Notes: generated by a model from the sequence alone, not told the origin. Positions 1-12,239 are shown, counted from the first letter of the stretch. The stretch is DNA of 64,000 bases from Nepenthes gracilis (GCA_033239525.1 BSYO01000038.1:9675041-9739040), one strand, 5' to 3'. Numbers and translations are program-made.

Positions 1-110
1 ATCTCAATAATATATCATTTTGATCTAATTAATCATCATTAAAAAATAAAATTGTGATCCATACCTTACACCTTTCTTCATACTGATTTGTTATCAATTT
101 GATGGGCTGA
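1..110 (-). repeat. Edge fragment of a Ty3/gypsy-like LTR (family A)
   Basis: The stretch around attaatcatcattaaaa and the following gtgatccatacc resembles the boundary seen at 9690-9740 and 24900-24960, where minus-strand family A copies end. The rest of the copy would lie to the left of the window. The assignment rests on short similarity only. Confidence 0.4.
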
Positions 111-900
111 AGTAAGCCACAGATACAAAGTGCCATCAACTAGGATCATGTATCAGGCATGTTCCATACTAATGTAAAAGGTAAGAATCAACTCAAAACC
201 ATGAGCCCACCTGTAACATTTCAAGTTGTTCTTACTACTATGCTACCACCACCCATGTGGGTAAATTGACCAGTCACCTTATCCAAAAAAACATATTTGC
301 TTTCTTCTTCTCCTTCATTTTCTGATTTTCTTCTTTCATTTCCTTCAATTCTACCACCTACTTTGGGTGCATTGAACAATTCCAACTTAAAGGGCATCCC
401 ACTAATAACACATCCTAGGTTTTGGATAGCCTTACTCTAGCGTTGTAGAGAACTTATGCCTATTAGTAGCAGTAAAGCAACCTTATTGTGATATCAAGGC
501 TCATCCTCTATGTCTACATTAGACTCTCTATTTCTACATTAAAATCTCCCATATTCTAATGCATATATAACCTCCAAAGTTCTATTCTTTGCTGTTAAAC
601 AATAAACATTCTATTTGAATAACTCACCATAAATGTATTCTTTTTTCCAAGAATATCGGACTCCTGCTTTTAAACCAACAGGTAACCACCACAATACCCA
701 TAGACACAACTGTAGGAACGGTGTTGAAATCAATTTTTTACTATATTAATCATCTTTATATTCTCTCATTCTTCGTCACCTTGTCCAATGTTCTTAACTA
801 GTTTATCAAACATACGGAGGGAAAATGAAATAGAGTATCCGAGTAACAACCAGCAGCATCATGCTTTAACTTGGATTATTGAGTTTCAGGTTCTTTTCAA
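110..900 (-). pseudogene. Unrecognised decayed coding-like DNA, possibly retroelement interior
   Basis: On the minus strand between about 430 and 190, two overlapping frames are open for 40-50 codons and are rich in Lys/Glu (one reads ...MPFKLELFNAPKVGG..., another ...LKEMKEENQKMKEKKK...). This looks like a frameshifted charged protein. I cannot assign it to a family. It sits just upstream, in minus-strand sense, of the LTR fragment at the window edge, so it may be the 3' interior of that element. The rest of the interval shows nothing recognisable. Confidence 0.2.
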
Positions 901-2210
901 AAACTACTGATGTTATATATGTAAGATTCAAACTCCAAAATTTAATTAAATGATATTAAATTTGAGTAAATTGATGAATTATCGATATTAATCATGAGTT
1001 CAGGTCAAAAATTAAGTGTTTGACCAAAGTTAGTTAAACACAATTAGCACCTAACGTACGCTTAATCCACACATGAGTATGCTTTAAACATAATCACAGT
1101 GCTTGAGGTGCGCATGATAGACACTCATGCATATTTATTCTAGAATCTCAATACCTGATACGCGCTTAATGGGCACTCATGCGCAAGCGTAAAAATGTCT
1201 TTGTGCTTGATCAACGTCTGACCAATACATATGCACCATTCTGTTATAAATAGGCCATCTAGCCAATTTCACCTCATTTTCTCTTAGCTTTTGTGAGAAG
1301 AGAGAGAAAAAGAAAAGGGAAAGAGAGAGAAGAAGAGAGAGAAAGAAGAAAGTACAATTGAAGTGAAATCCAAGTGAGTTTAAGCAGATCTTTGGTAATT
1401 TTAACTTAAAACAATTACATTTAAGCTCATTTCTTCCTTTGTTATTGAATTTTTTTGAGATCTCTGAATATTTATTATTCAAATGATCATGCATGTGACA
1501 TTTGTCTACTTCTCTTTATTATATTTTACATGTATGATAATTTATTCCGATTTCATGAAATTTTTGAAAGCTTATGCCTTAAATACATGCATATCATGTT
1601 AAAATCCTGAAATTATTATACATATATTCCTGCATATCTTTTATTTACAAGTATTTTGGCAAAAACTCTAATTTTGATAAAGATTATTTGTTTTTTCAGA
1701 TTTAAGAAAAAAATTTATATATTTGTATTTCGATGTCAAGTTTTCAGTTTTAATTAAATAATGAATCATTATAGAGAATTAATAGAATATATTCGAACAT
1801 ATCCTAATATATTACTTGTAAATTGAATATTGAACTTAACATCCATAGGTCAAAAAAGTAGCGTTTGACTATAACTATAGGAAATAATATGTTGTCGGCT
1901 CACCCAAGGATCATAAATAGTAGTATATGGCCTTTGGCTATGTAGAAAGAATTATAGCCTAAATTTTGATATTTAACCTTTATTGGCAAGATCATCACTT
2001 GCCTATGATTCTTAAATGTTTGAAAGATTTTTGTATATTTCATGCTCTTATCCATTTAAACAATTTTCGCAAGTTTTATGTTCATATATATTTCACAAGT
2101 TTTTGTATATTACTATTTAACTCGTCTCCTGATTGGCAGATTTCAACATTTATTCCAAATGCCAAAAGTTACCATTCCATATTCACCATTAAACCTTTAT
2201 GATTACAATA
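900..2210 (+). repeat. Family A Ty3/gypsy-like LTR copy, plus orientation
   Basis: The copy has the family layout: a stretch with several tgcgc/catgc words (1040-1200), a TATA-like tataaatagg at about 1246, then a purine-rich leader of gaga/gaaa at 1290-1350. Further on, the phrase ataaatagtagtatatggcc near 1913 matches the reverse complement of about 8620-8650 in the next copy. It lies downstream of the eIF2B-like exon on that gene's own strand, so it may sit in that gene's intron 1. Confidence 0.55.
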
Positions 2211-2494
2211 AATAAATAAATAAAATAAAATAAAGGACACCCATATCATTTAGTTAAAAATGAAAGGAGAAAGAAAAAAACCATTAATTATTCAAAGCTA
2301 ACCAAACTCTAACACAATTCAACCTGGTGAATAAAGTCAGCTTCAGACTGAATCAACAAAACTATCCAATAATGGATATTATTACTTTTTAACAACTTTC
2401 CTTGTTAATTTAGTCTCATTTTCATCACCTACTTCTGCTTACTGTCAATTTAATCACGCCGATCTTTTTCCAAGATCAAACAATAAAATAAACA
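2211..2494 (-). other. Probable start of intron 1 of the eIF2B-delta-like gene
   Basis: AT-rich sequence follows the splice donor of the exon at 2515-3064 in minus-strand sense. No second exon with coding character is visible here or in the remaining left part of the window, which is mostly retroelement-derived. Confidence 0.4.
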
Positions 2495-2512
2495 TCAAAA
2501 TTCTTTCCACAT

Positions 2513-2514
2513 AC
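2513..2514 (-). other. Splice donor of the eIF2B-delta-like exon 1
   Basis: Read on the minus strand the junction is TCTG|GTATGTGG. It agrees well with the plant donor consensus. Reading past it gives only a few more codons (MWKEF) before a stop, which supports splicing here. Confidence 0.6.
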
Positions 2515-3064
2515 CAGAAACTCCGGGCGCCAAATTACTAACGACCGAAACTGTTGTCAGGCTGCTGGCCCCTGTGGTCGCTGCTGCCGCCATATTATTC
2601 ATCTTTCCAACCATCAAATCGTACCCTCCACCGCTCGGAAGCGACGACGCAAACTTACCAGAGCCACTCCTCCGAACCAGACCAGGCGACGCGGTAACCT
2701 CCGAAGAATCATCAGGAAACTCCGAAGCGACATCCAATTTAAAAGCATCAGAAGGATTGTAGCTTCCAACGACGGGAACGGCGTCAGTGGAGCGGCGGAG
2801 AGGAGAGGAAGGAACCGGTGGGAAATGGGGAACCGGTCGGGAATTACCGGCAAGGAGGATATGAGTGTCGGAAGCGTGGCGCGGTGGTGGGATCATGACC
2901 GGAGAAAGCGAGTTGCCCGAGGGAGACATATCCGATACAGGAGGAGAAGACGAGGGTTCGATCGGAGTCGACTGGGTTCGCTCCGGTGCTGCCGCAGGCG
3001 CAAAGAACCCCACCTGCCTGACCTTCGGATCGATCACGGTTCGGCCGGGGCGTCGGGGTTCCAT
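2515..3064 (-). CDS. Translation initiation factor eIF2B subunit delta, first coding exon (partial gene)
   Basis: eIF2B is the guanine-nucleotide exchange factor for eIF2; its delta subunit is part of the regulatory core. Here only the disordered N-terminal region is seen. The start is the ATG at 3064, in a strong context (gaccATGG), giving a protein that opens MEPRRPGRTVIDPKVRQVGF. A Pro/Ser-rich stretch follows with the phrase SPSGNSLSPVMIPPPRHAS, and later SGKFASS. I recognise this arrangement (basic opening, DPKVRQVGFF, SLSPVMIPPPRH) from plant eIF2B-delta proteins. The open frame extends upstream to an ATG at 3163, but its 33 extra residues look like 5' UTR. The exon ends at 2515 before a good donor (G|GTATGT) after 183 codons plus one base. 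The catalytic-fold exons are absent from the window, so the gene either has a long intron 1 or is truncated. It could be a retained first-exon fragment. Confidence 0.65.
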
Positions 3065-3094
3065 GGTCGAAGAGACTGAGGTGGTGCCCGTAGA

Positions 3095-3210
3095 TTGAGG
3101 GTTAGGGTTTGCAAAATTCAGGGATTTTGATTCCCCGTGAATCAGATGTAGCGTTAGAATCATTTCAGGCTGGGAGGAAATTTTTGGGATTTTCTTAGGG
3201 TTTAAGACTG
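3095..3210 (-). promoter_or_regulatory. Two telo-box motifs upstream of the eIF2B-delta-like start
   Basis: On the minus strand AAACCCTAA occurs at 3110-3102 and again at 3203-3195, about 40 and 130 bp upstream of the chosen ATG. Telo-box motifs are frequent near transcription starts of plant genes for ribosomal proteins and translation factors. This fits the assignment of the exon and marks this as a real 5' region. Confidence 0.55.
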
Positions 3211-3239
3211 TACATGTACTTGATTTCTATCCTCAATAT

Positions 3240-3698
3240 ATAAAATAAAAAAATGTCATTTATTTAACTTTATTTATCATAATTAAAAAAACCAAAAAAT
3301 AGGCTCACCATACATGCAGATAATAAATTATAAATAAATTATTGGGATAAAATATGTAGTAATATTTTATAAAAATAGATAAGATAATAAATATATTTGA
3401 TAAAGGGAATATGTATTAAAACTATCTGATGCATCCCTATATCTAAATTATCGAATGAGTTAGGAAACCATTTGATCTTTTCAAGATGTCGAGTTGAAAT
3501 AGATTGAATTCTCGTTATTGTGAATCTGGATTCTACATTCAACAACTAACGAATAAAATATTAGAGTATAATGGGGCTCACTTTCTGATACGTCATTCAA
3601 TATTTGAGTAAAAATTTTTCTCAAAAAAATAAAAAGATATGAGAAGTAAATGATGTACAAATGCATGTTTTAGATATTGAGTGTTAGCAAAGAGTTAG
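3240..3698. other. AT-rich intergenic DNA
   Basis: No coding or repeat structure was recognised. Short open frames here are low-complexity AT sequence. Confidence 0.5.
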
Positions 3699-4133
3699 GC
3701 TCCAAGTGCACTCAATTTGGGAGCGGTTTGAGATGGAGGATTGGGCTCCAATGGTGCGCTCGGCAATGGAGCGGATTAGAGATGAAGAATTTGGTTTCAA
3801 TGGTGCGCTCGACAAGAAAGTAATTTTAAGATGAAGAATTGAGTTCCAATGGTATGCTCAATTGATGAGCAGTTTAGAGATGGAGGATTAGGGTTCGGTG
3901 TGCGCTCCGTAGGAGAACAGCTTTGAAATGGATGATTGGGTTTTGGCTCCCATGATGTACTCGGTAATGGAGCGGCTTTGAGATGGAGAATTAGGTTCAG
4001 ACGGAATACTCAGTTGAGAAACGGTTTAAAAATGGAGGATTGGGTTTCGGTGGTACGCTAGATTGAAAAGTGGCTTGGAGGTGGAAAATTAGGCTCCGAC
4101 GGTGCATTAAGGCAAGGGAGCGGTTTTGAGATG
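3699..4133 (+). repeat. 49-bp minisatellite, about nine degenerate units
   Basis: Each unit begins gctccaatggtgcgctcg (variants gtttcaatgg, gttccgacgg), continues with a ggagcggtttgagatgg-like core and ends gaggattgg or gaagaattg. Successive units from 3746 are 49 bp, with one slightly longer unit near 3900-3950. Sequence divergence between units is substantial. The array is not translated in one frame. Confidence 0.8.
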
Positions 4134-4500
4134 AAAGGAAAGTGCACTCGTGAGCTAAGTGGCTTGAGAGAGAGAGCTCTTCGATCCTTCAAGTACCCGA
4201 GGGTAAAATTATTCGATCCCTTTTTTCATAGGAATGAAGGGATATTTATAAAGTTGGAGTTGGTACAATGTTCATTGGACCTCATGGCTAATGTTGATTG
4301 CCATTATAGATCCATTGAGTTGTCTCAGTCGGCATGTATAGGACAAGTATGATAATCATAACCTTTCTTAGAAAATGCTTACCATATGAGAGTGATATAC
4401 TATATTGGCAAATATTTTACGGATATTTATTTAGCTATCTCGATAGTTGTCATAGCCACATATGGTAGGCTCTTCAGCTCGCTTATATTAGGGTCAGCCG
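4134..4500. other. Unassigned moderately GC-rich DNA after the minisatellite
   Basis: One 73-codon frame (4131-4352) resembles no family I know. It may be part of the same mobile element as the minisatellite or the following repeat, but no termini were found. Confidence 0.3.
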
Positions 4501-4507
4501 ACTATCA

Positions 4508-4900
4508 ATGTAGAGTCCTACATCGGATGGGGAGGTGAACGGCCATGCCTTATTATAAGGGTGTGGATTTCTCCTTGACGACGATGGATTCCGTTATTTC
4601 TTTGGCGCGGGAGGGCGCCATAAGTTCCCCTAGCCCGAGAGCGGACAATATCACATGTGGATGCTCGATGGTTCCGGTCCGTCATAGCCACATCCCAAAT
4701 CGGATGGGAGGTGAACGAAGCATGCCTTATTATAAGGGTGCTACTTCTCCTTGACGGCTCGCTTTGGGGCGGTGGATTCCGTTTGCCGGGGAACAAAACC
4801 GTGCGGGGCCGCGTGTTGGCCTAGGGACGCCAGAAGTTCCCCGTAGAAGGGCAATGCCACGACGTGCAATAGAAGGGGCAACCACGGGTGCAACAATGCC
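4508..4900 (+). mobile_element. Small plant LTR/TRIM-like element with a duplicated end motif
   Basis: Two diverged copies of a roughly 70-bp block occur at 4510-4580 and 4688-4757. Each has (t)cggatgg, then ggaggtgaacg, then catgccttattataaggg, then cttctccttgacg. Between them is gagcggacaatatc. This combination (tcccacatcgg-like word, a ttataaggg word, ggacaatatc) recalls widespread small non-autonomous LTR elements of dicots whose LTRs start agagtcccacatcgg. The region is clearly GC-richer than its surroundings. The family name and exact termini are uncertain. Confidence 0.5.
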
Positions 4901-5420
4901 TACAACTCTAATCGCCCACTCTTTGTTGAACAGTTTCGAGTTGACCCACTTGAGCCATCCACGGTGCTTGCTCGGCCTTGAGCTTAGAGGAAGCTCCATC
5001 TGGTTGTCAATCTCTTGCAAGTCGAATTTAGGGTGGGTTCATAAATCATCAAACCCATCACTATTTAAAATTATTAAAATTTATAATTATTTACGTTTCT
5101 AATAGAATTTTATCGTTTAAAACATCATCGAAGTTATATAAAATTGAACAAAAATTTATAATATATTATGTTAAGTCATAGAAAAAATCTAAATTTTTGT
5201 TATTTTAAATCATATAAAACCAATAAAATACATATTATTATTTTTATATTTTTTTCCAATTAAATTTTAAATTAAAAACAAATTAAGGTATATAATAATA
5301 TATTATATTATGTCAGATATTGTTTATGTTATTGAGACATGTAATTTCTAAATCAGGTGACAATGCCTATTACTCAAATAATATCTCAAGAGTAAACTCC
5401 AACTTGAGTGAGATGTCAAT
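4900..5420. other. Repeat tail passing into AT-rich intergenic DNA
   Basis: The first ~140 bases may still belong to the small element. The rest is AT-rich with no recognisable feature. Confidence 0.4.
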
Positions 5421-5429
5421 GAAATAATC

Positions 5430-6130
5430 TATCTCAAGTATAGAACCACCAAATAATTGCGCATAGGAGTTCCTCCAATGCTGTGGGGACTGTTGAATCT
5501 CCCCAAATCCCATAACCCACATATAGCTTTTGTTGTGTTCGAGGATTTGATTGTTGTATGAATAAAGAAATTTGTCCGTCGGGTACTTGAAATTTTCGGT
5601 CTCTGTAAATCTTTAATAAAGCATTGTATAATCATAAATAGCAGTCAAAAAATTGGTGGAACTTACTCCCCGGTATATCTTTCTACACTCAAGTCAGTAT
5701 TTATCTTAAATACGAAGAAAGAGAAAAGATGTAAAGAAGTGTAATAAGTCCAAAGAGTTGCGCTCTTGGCATCTTGATTTGAGAGAGTGTGTGCGCTCTA
5801 AACGTCTTGATGTATTTAGTCTGAAGGAACTCAAGTTTGGTCAAGTTTAGTTCTCTCTCTTGAATGGAGAGGACTAGTATTGAAAGATAATGGGCAGCGG
5901 TTAATCGTTAGGAAAATTGATGGACGATTAACCGTTGTTCTTATCACGGTGATAGTTGTAACTAACATCCGATATCGTTAGTTGAATAACCGCCCTAAGC
6001 TATTAAACTGACCTTGGCCATATTCGTCGAAATGGGCCATGTTGGCATTCTGGGCCATTAAACTTGGTCTCTTGGCCTGAAGATATATTGGGCTTTCTTA
6101 TTTGGGCCGTCGAATACCATACCCATCAAC
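5430..6130 (-). repeat. Possible solo LTR, minus orientation
   Basis: Read on the minus strand the block starts near 6127 with tgatgggtatgg, carries several ggccca words (6030-6110), and is GC-richer than its flanks. Both the beginning and this composition recall the LTR-like blocks at 16430 and 48407. No target duplication or matching partner LTR was found. Confidence 0.3.
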
Positions 6131-6194
6131 TCTTTTAAAAAAATATATGATATAAATTTTTATAATTATTCAGTAATTTTTTTAAAATTTTGCT

Positions 6195-6216
6195 ATATAT
6201 ATATATATATATTCAC
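6195..6216. repeat. (TA)n microsatellite
   Basis: A pure run of alternating ta about 20 bp long. Confidence 0.85.
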
Positions 6217-6779
6217 TTCTATAGATGTGAGTATATGTAAGCCCTGATTTCTCAAACTTTATATTGACCGAACCTGACAAGTCTCCCAAGATGGGAAGTT
6301 CCATTTTTAGAATGCCAACTACATGAGAGTGGGGTGGGTCGCTGCAACGCCGAAAGCGTTACAGATTATATGACGCATGTACGATAACTATCGGATCTAA
6401 TCTAACAACAATTACTTCTTGTTTTATTAAAAAAATATAAAAAAAGGCAGCTGTTGAATTAGATTTGACAACTGTCAGCTACCATACATGAGCCATACGC
6501 ACTGCAATAAAATGGGTGTCGCAGTGTCCCACGCTCTTTGACTACATGGGAATATATGTTGAAGAGGTTGATATTTATTATTGTTTAATAGTCTTTTCCA
6601 TTCATTAACCTAGGTGTTAAACTCTAACCCTATATTTGGTTTGAGGGAATAAAATTTCTATTCCCTAATAATAAATATTTCTCTATTTAGTTACAAATTT
6701 AATCGAAAATAAATATTTCTGTGGGATAAATATTCTCACAATTTATGTGAAAATGATTATTCTCACATATATGAATATA
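6217..6779. other. Unassigned intergenic DNA
   Basis: A moderately GC-rich part (6240-6540) includes two ggtcg/gtcgc-containing stretches but no frame or termini that I can assign. Confidence 0.3.
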
Positions 6780-6900
6780 ACAATTCTCATATATTATTAT
6801 TATTATTTCTACGTATTATTATTATTATTATTATTATTACTACTACATATTATTATTATTACTATTACTACTATTACCATTATTATTATTATAACTATTT
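6780..6900 (+). repeat. Interrupted (TTA)n/(TAC) microsatellite
   Basis: Runs of tta are interrupted by tac and tat. The open frame across it is low-complexity Ile/Tyr/Leu and is not a protein gene. Confidence 0.85.
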
Positions 6901-7480
6901 TCACCTTATTTCTCATAAAATTCTACAAACTAAATAATTGAATACTAATTTTTACCTTATTCTATTTCAACATTCAAATATAGGAATAACAATTCAAACT
7001 CTATTATCATCTTATTCTATTCCCTAGAAATAACTATTCTATTATCATATTATTTCATTCCAATAACCAAATATACCATAATAGTATGATTGCTTATTGT
7101 TTCATTTGTATGGATATCCTTGTCATCAAGATTATCACTAAGTATTCATAATTAGGGGTTATAATTGTTAGGCTAAACAGACCTTTCGTAATTTTATGTA
7201 AGTAAAATTTAGTGTACTGTCTAACAATAATATCAAATTTTAAAATATGAATTTCACTGATAGCTTCTAGTATTCTCTGGTAAAAAAAAAAATTGAGAAG
7301 TAACCATGCTTAATTTTCAAGAACAATGTCCAAATAAAGACCAATGAGAAAAGCATTTAGGATCTTTAAGTTGCACAGAGAACTCTTTGAATTTTCATGT
7401 TTTGGTGTAGCATATAATTGAGGTTGAGCAAGAAGGAATATCAATGAAGTCTTATATCCTATTAAATAAAATCAAAATAT
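6901..7480. other. AT-rich DNA without recognised feature
   Basis: No coding region or repeat structure was recognised. Confidence 0.5.
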
Positions 7481-9780
7481 AATTTTTATTTTTATTATTC
7501 CTATCATTTCTCTACCATGAAATATCAAAATTAATTTATTTCTTGATTCATAATTTTCTTAATTCTAATTTTCAATTAATACTTAAAAATTAATTATTTA
7601 TTTATCTGACTTAAATCTAAACCGACACCATAAATTAAACTTATATCAAATACTACTAAATAATCTAAAATCAATATATTAATTAAATCACATGACCCAA
7701 ACAACTTCACCCTAAAGTGCTCCAAATATCAATACTAATTGTCCCCAAATCATACTTATAAAAAAATATCTTAACTAATATCATAATATTAAATTATAAA
7801 TTTAATCAAAAATATTATTTAAACTTATAAATTTTCATTATCATTATCACCATCGATTGGATACAAATATAAACCGAAATAATTGAAAATTAAAAGTTAA
7901 TATCCTGAATCATTAAATTATAATAAAAACATCAAATTGTTTTAGCTCCCCAAAACTAATTCCTAAACAGGCTTCTCATGATCCAAACTGTCTGCAAGAT
8001 GGTCCAAGCCTGCTAATTTAGAAGGTTAGCAAAATAAATATAAGAATGAATTTAATACTCAATAAAGTATATAAAATCTCATTTATAGATATATACCAAT
8101 AAAATATGATGAGATAATAATATGATCAAAATTTTAAAATCATTTTTTGAATAATCATATGAAAATCATATATTAATGATCAAATATTTCAAAACTTTGC
8201 TCCTCCTTGTATAAATACATCTTCTTCCTTTGTGTCAGGATGAGCCGGAAAGAAGATCTTTTATTCCAAGAATCTAATAAGTACGTCGATCTTGATTTGA
8301 CCAGTGGCCTACGGGAGACAAATGAAATATGAAAAGTCCTCGAGTCTCCTTTTGTACACAAAAATTATACTAACGTGTAAATAATTAAGGATCATTGATA
8401 ACCTCATCAATAAATGATAAATATCAAAGTTCATATTAAAATTTTAAAATCATTTTTGAATTTATGAAAATTATATATTAATGATCAAATATGTCAAAAT
8501 CAGATAAATACATAAATCCAAAATCTATTTGGAACATGACACAAAAATTATACAAACGTGAAATGATTAAGGATCTGGACTAAATATCAAAGTTCGTGTT
8601 ATATATTTTTTATATTCAAAGGTCACATACCACTATTTATGATTGGGTGTTAAATAATTCATGCCATTTTTGACTCGTAAAAGATACGTTTGATCTTCAA
8701 TTTATTAATAATATATTATGATATATTTAAATATATGTCATTAATTATCTATAATGGTCGCTACTTGATTAAATTAAAACCTTATTTAAAAACGAACATA
8801 TTATTTTTGTTCTTATACCTGAGAAAATAATTACTTTATCAAAGTAAATGTAAATTTTTTTATTTTTCTTCAAATATATTACATGCAATAAAAATTATGA
8901 ACATATAAAAATTTTAATGTGTAATTTAAAGATATATAAAAACTATGTTGTAAAAATTCCCAACATGCAAAATTATTAAAGCTATGATTTTAAAAACTTA
9001 ACATGATTTATGTAATTTCATCAATTCCTTTTAAATGTAAAACATATATGTACAATTATGTGAGAATTTAAGATATGTAAAATATATATGTAAATTAGAA
9101 AATATGTAAGAATAAAAATATATAAATTCAGTATTTAAATAAAATTTATATAAATTTAAGACATTTATTTTATAAAATTTCATACAATATAAGTAAAGTC
9201 ACATGCATGTAAAGTATAATCTCTTTAACTACGAGAATAACACATACATGAGTATTTAAAATAAAAATACTCAGAGAGATAAAAAATAAATAATAATAAA
9301 AGAAGAAAGAGTTTAAATGTACTTACCTTTACTCAATTTTTATAAAAAGATTATTTGATTTTCCTTTAATTTCTTCTCTTCTTTCTCTCTATCTTTTTTC
9401 TTCTTTTCTTTCTCTCTTTTCTATCAAAAATAACTATAAATAAGACATAATTAGCCAAGAGTCCTATTTTTAAAAAACTGCTGTGTGAGCATTGGTCAAA
9501 TGTAGATTAAATATAGATCTATAATCCGTGCCATGCACAAGTACCATTCAAATATGTATTAAGTACTAACATTCTAGTCTAAAGATACACACACTGAATA
9601 AGTGCACCTCAAACGCTACTCAGCTTAATTTACTTTGATTTGATACTTAATTTTTGATTTAAAGATCTACTTAGCATTAAAAATTTATTAATTTAATTAA
9701 ATTAATCATCATTAAAATAAGTTTTTGATATTTATACTTATAATTTTATTTAATTTAGAAAATATTATCCAAAATACAAG
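7480..9780 (-). repeat. Family A Ty3/gypsy-like LTR copy, minus orientation (long)
   Basis: Reading on the minus strand gives the full family order: ttaatttaattaaattaat start near 9710, catgc/tgcac words (9490-9620), a CT-rich tract at 9355-9425 (the GA-rich leader in sense), the ataaatagtggtatgtgacc block near 8640, and the tttattgagtattaaattc block near 8060. The reverse complement aligns block by block with 900-2210. No internal coding domain is present, which suits a solo LTR or LTR plus untranslated interior. Confidence 0.6.
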
Positions 9781-9882
9781 TGTTTTAAATTATTTATCAA
9801 AAATTAAAAACATTGTATATAGAAATTAAAGAAACTTACAAAATAACTAATACTAGAAAGGATTTAGAAGAACTTTTTCATC

Positions 9883-9912
9883 ACACACACACACTCTCTC
9901 TCTCTCTCTTGT
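9883..9912 (+). repeat. (CA)n(CT)n compound microsatellite
   Basis: A run of ca repeats is followed directly by ct repeats. Confidence 0.8.
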
Positions 9913-10240
9913 TGTGTGTGCGTATGTGAAAGAGTCGAAGTATCGTATTGCCAAGGGGATGGAAAAGTTGATGAGTCCAATGCAAGCCCATGATTAGAGA
10001 TTTCAAGAAAATTCAAATATTGCATTTTCCATATTGAGTTAAGTGTGACAGTAAGTCCAAAAATAAGTACTTTTGGTAAGTAATTTATAATATAAGTTTG
10101 AAAATATTAGGTATTAAAGACGTGTCCCAGAAAAAAATAAAAAACGTATATTATATATGAAGAATATCTACCAAAAAAATTAACAAACACATGATAGAAT
10201 CTAACAATGATCAAAAGAAATCAATAACTTTCATAATTAC
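9913..10240. other. Unassigned spacer between two LTR copies
   Basis: No recognised feature. Confidence 0.4.
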
Positions 10241-12120
10241 CCAAATTTCAACAGCATCACACTGAAGGATTAAAAATAAAAAACACCCACCTAAATTCAA
10301 AATATTGGTCTCACTCGGGTTGAAAGGTAGTTGCTCACAACATTAAAATGGAGATGAGGAAACTATATAACTCCCAAAGCTGTATTCATTTTGGGTTTCT
10401 AAAAATTATAAGACGCATCTTTTAAGAATGCAACTACTCAAACTTAGAAAAGCTTGCTCGACAAAATTTCGTTATCGTGTCCTCATCGGACAAAGATGCA
10501 AGAATGGATTAACTTATCATGACCCTTGGTTCCAAATCAATTAATACTGACATAAGCAAAACTTAATCAAATATTAAGATATGACCCTACAATAAAAGCC
10601 GTCAAGCATATCCAATTGAATAGACAAGGTTCTAAAAATAAATAGCCACAATATGAAAGTGGCCCTAAATTAGTGCGCTTACTCAACAATAATCCCAATA
10701 AGGAAAAACATAATCTATTCAAAGTACCAACTTTGATAACTTAATAATACATAATCTAAAAGTTCTTGGTTACAGATATATATAATTCAAAAATCAATAA
10801 ACTATTTAAAGAATAACCAACCAACTACAAATTTAAAATTAATCAAAAGAAATATCTTAAAATAATTAAAAGAATGTCCTCCAGCCAAAAATCTTGCATG
10901 ATTATTCAAACTCGCTAATCTAAAATGTTAAAAAATATGACAAGAGTAAACCTATGCTCAATAAAGCATGTGTAATTTATATATGTGAATAAATATAATA
11001 AAGTATGTGTAATGGCAATAATGATGATAAAAGTAGAAATATCAAATGTCAAAATATTGATAAAAATATTCCAAAAAATATACAACCAATAATTAGTGAA
11101 AACACCACCAATAAAAGTAGAATATTAACTATCATGCTATACTCTTTTGATATAACACTGGGTCATATAGCACTGTACTAGAATTATAAGTGGGCCAATT
11201 ACATTTTTTTCTATAGATAGGATCAAATGCTATTTTTTATACTCATGGATCTTATGTTTGATTATCAAGTTATAAATAATATATTAAAACTTGTTTGAAT
11301 ATATTTTATCAATTTTTTATAATAGTTATTATTTAGTCCAAATGAAAAACTCTATAACAAATAATAAATGCACAAACTTTTTTTCAAATAAAAAAATATT
11401 TTTATAATTTTTAAACTAAAGTTCTCGTAAAATATTTGTATACAAATAACATGTAAGGTAAAATATTTAAAGATTTTAAGATTTATTAACAAATTATAAA
11501 AAATCAGGTTTAAGCCTTCAAAATATCTATATTTATAAGTAAGATGGGCATACATACAATATATATTTAAAGGAAATGAACAAAAGTCGCATGCATGCAT
11601 ATTTGAATAGAAATCAAAAGAAAAATCAAGAAATTTTAATAATAAACGAATAAATGTGCTTAGATGTCCTTGTCTTAAATCAAATACTAACTAAATTTAA
11701 CCCAAATTAGCTTCAAACCCAACTTTTTTCACCCTCTCTCTTCTCTATTTTATTTCTCTCTCTTCTCTCAAAAATCAAAATAAAAATTGCTAACAAATTA
11801 TAAAAGATCAATTATATATATAGACTGACACATGAATGCTAGTTCAACATGCATCAAGTATAAAATACTATTACATGCACCAACGAGCACCCTCACATTA
11901 CACATTAATAATGATAATTTTGTTAAACCATGCATGAGGGTGCATTTGCAGTACACAAGTTCAACCCATTCTGTTAAATCACACATGAGTATGCTTCCGC
12001 TACGTACAAGCGTGACCCATTTTGTAAAACCATGTATGAGTGTGCCTCCATTACATACGAGTACGATCCATTCTATTAAAGCTTACACGAGTATCAAACA
12101 AATGTAGGTTAGACGTAGAC
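10240..12120 (-). repeat. Family A Ty3/gypsy-like LTR copy, minus orientation
   Basis: Shared landmarks in minus-strand order: repeated cacatgagtatgc-type words at 11930-12070, a CT-rich tract at 11735-11775, an AT-rich middle, and the gctttattgagcataggtttactc block (reverse complement of about 10940-10975). Frames seen at 11352-11600 and 11798-12107 fall in these non-coding landmarks and are not genes. Confidence 0.55.
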
Positions 12121-12239
12121 CCTCTTTTTTTCAATTTTTTGACTTTATTTCTTCCAAATACAAAATTGTCCTAAAATTTCACTTAATCCAATCAAAATTT
12201 GAAGTCATAAAACGTAAATTAATAATCCAGTGTTGCATG

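Noticed and set aside
1177..1494. 105-codon minus-strand frame with a hydrophobic Phe/Leu run
   Set aside because: The hydrophobic run is the complement of the GA-rich leader of an LTR. It is not a membrane protein.
2574..3098. Several overlapping frames on the plus strand opposite the eIF2B-like exon
   Set aside because: They are shadows of the GC-rich exon on the minus strand, with no domain of their own.
6747..6941. Open frame rich in Ile, Tyr and Leu
   Set aside because: It is the translation of an interrupted TTA/TAC microsatellite.
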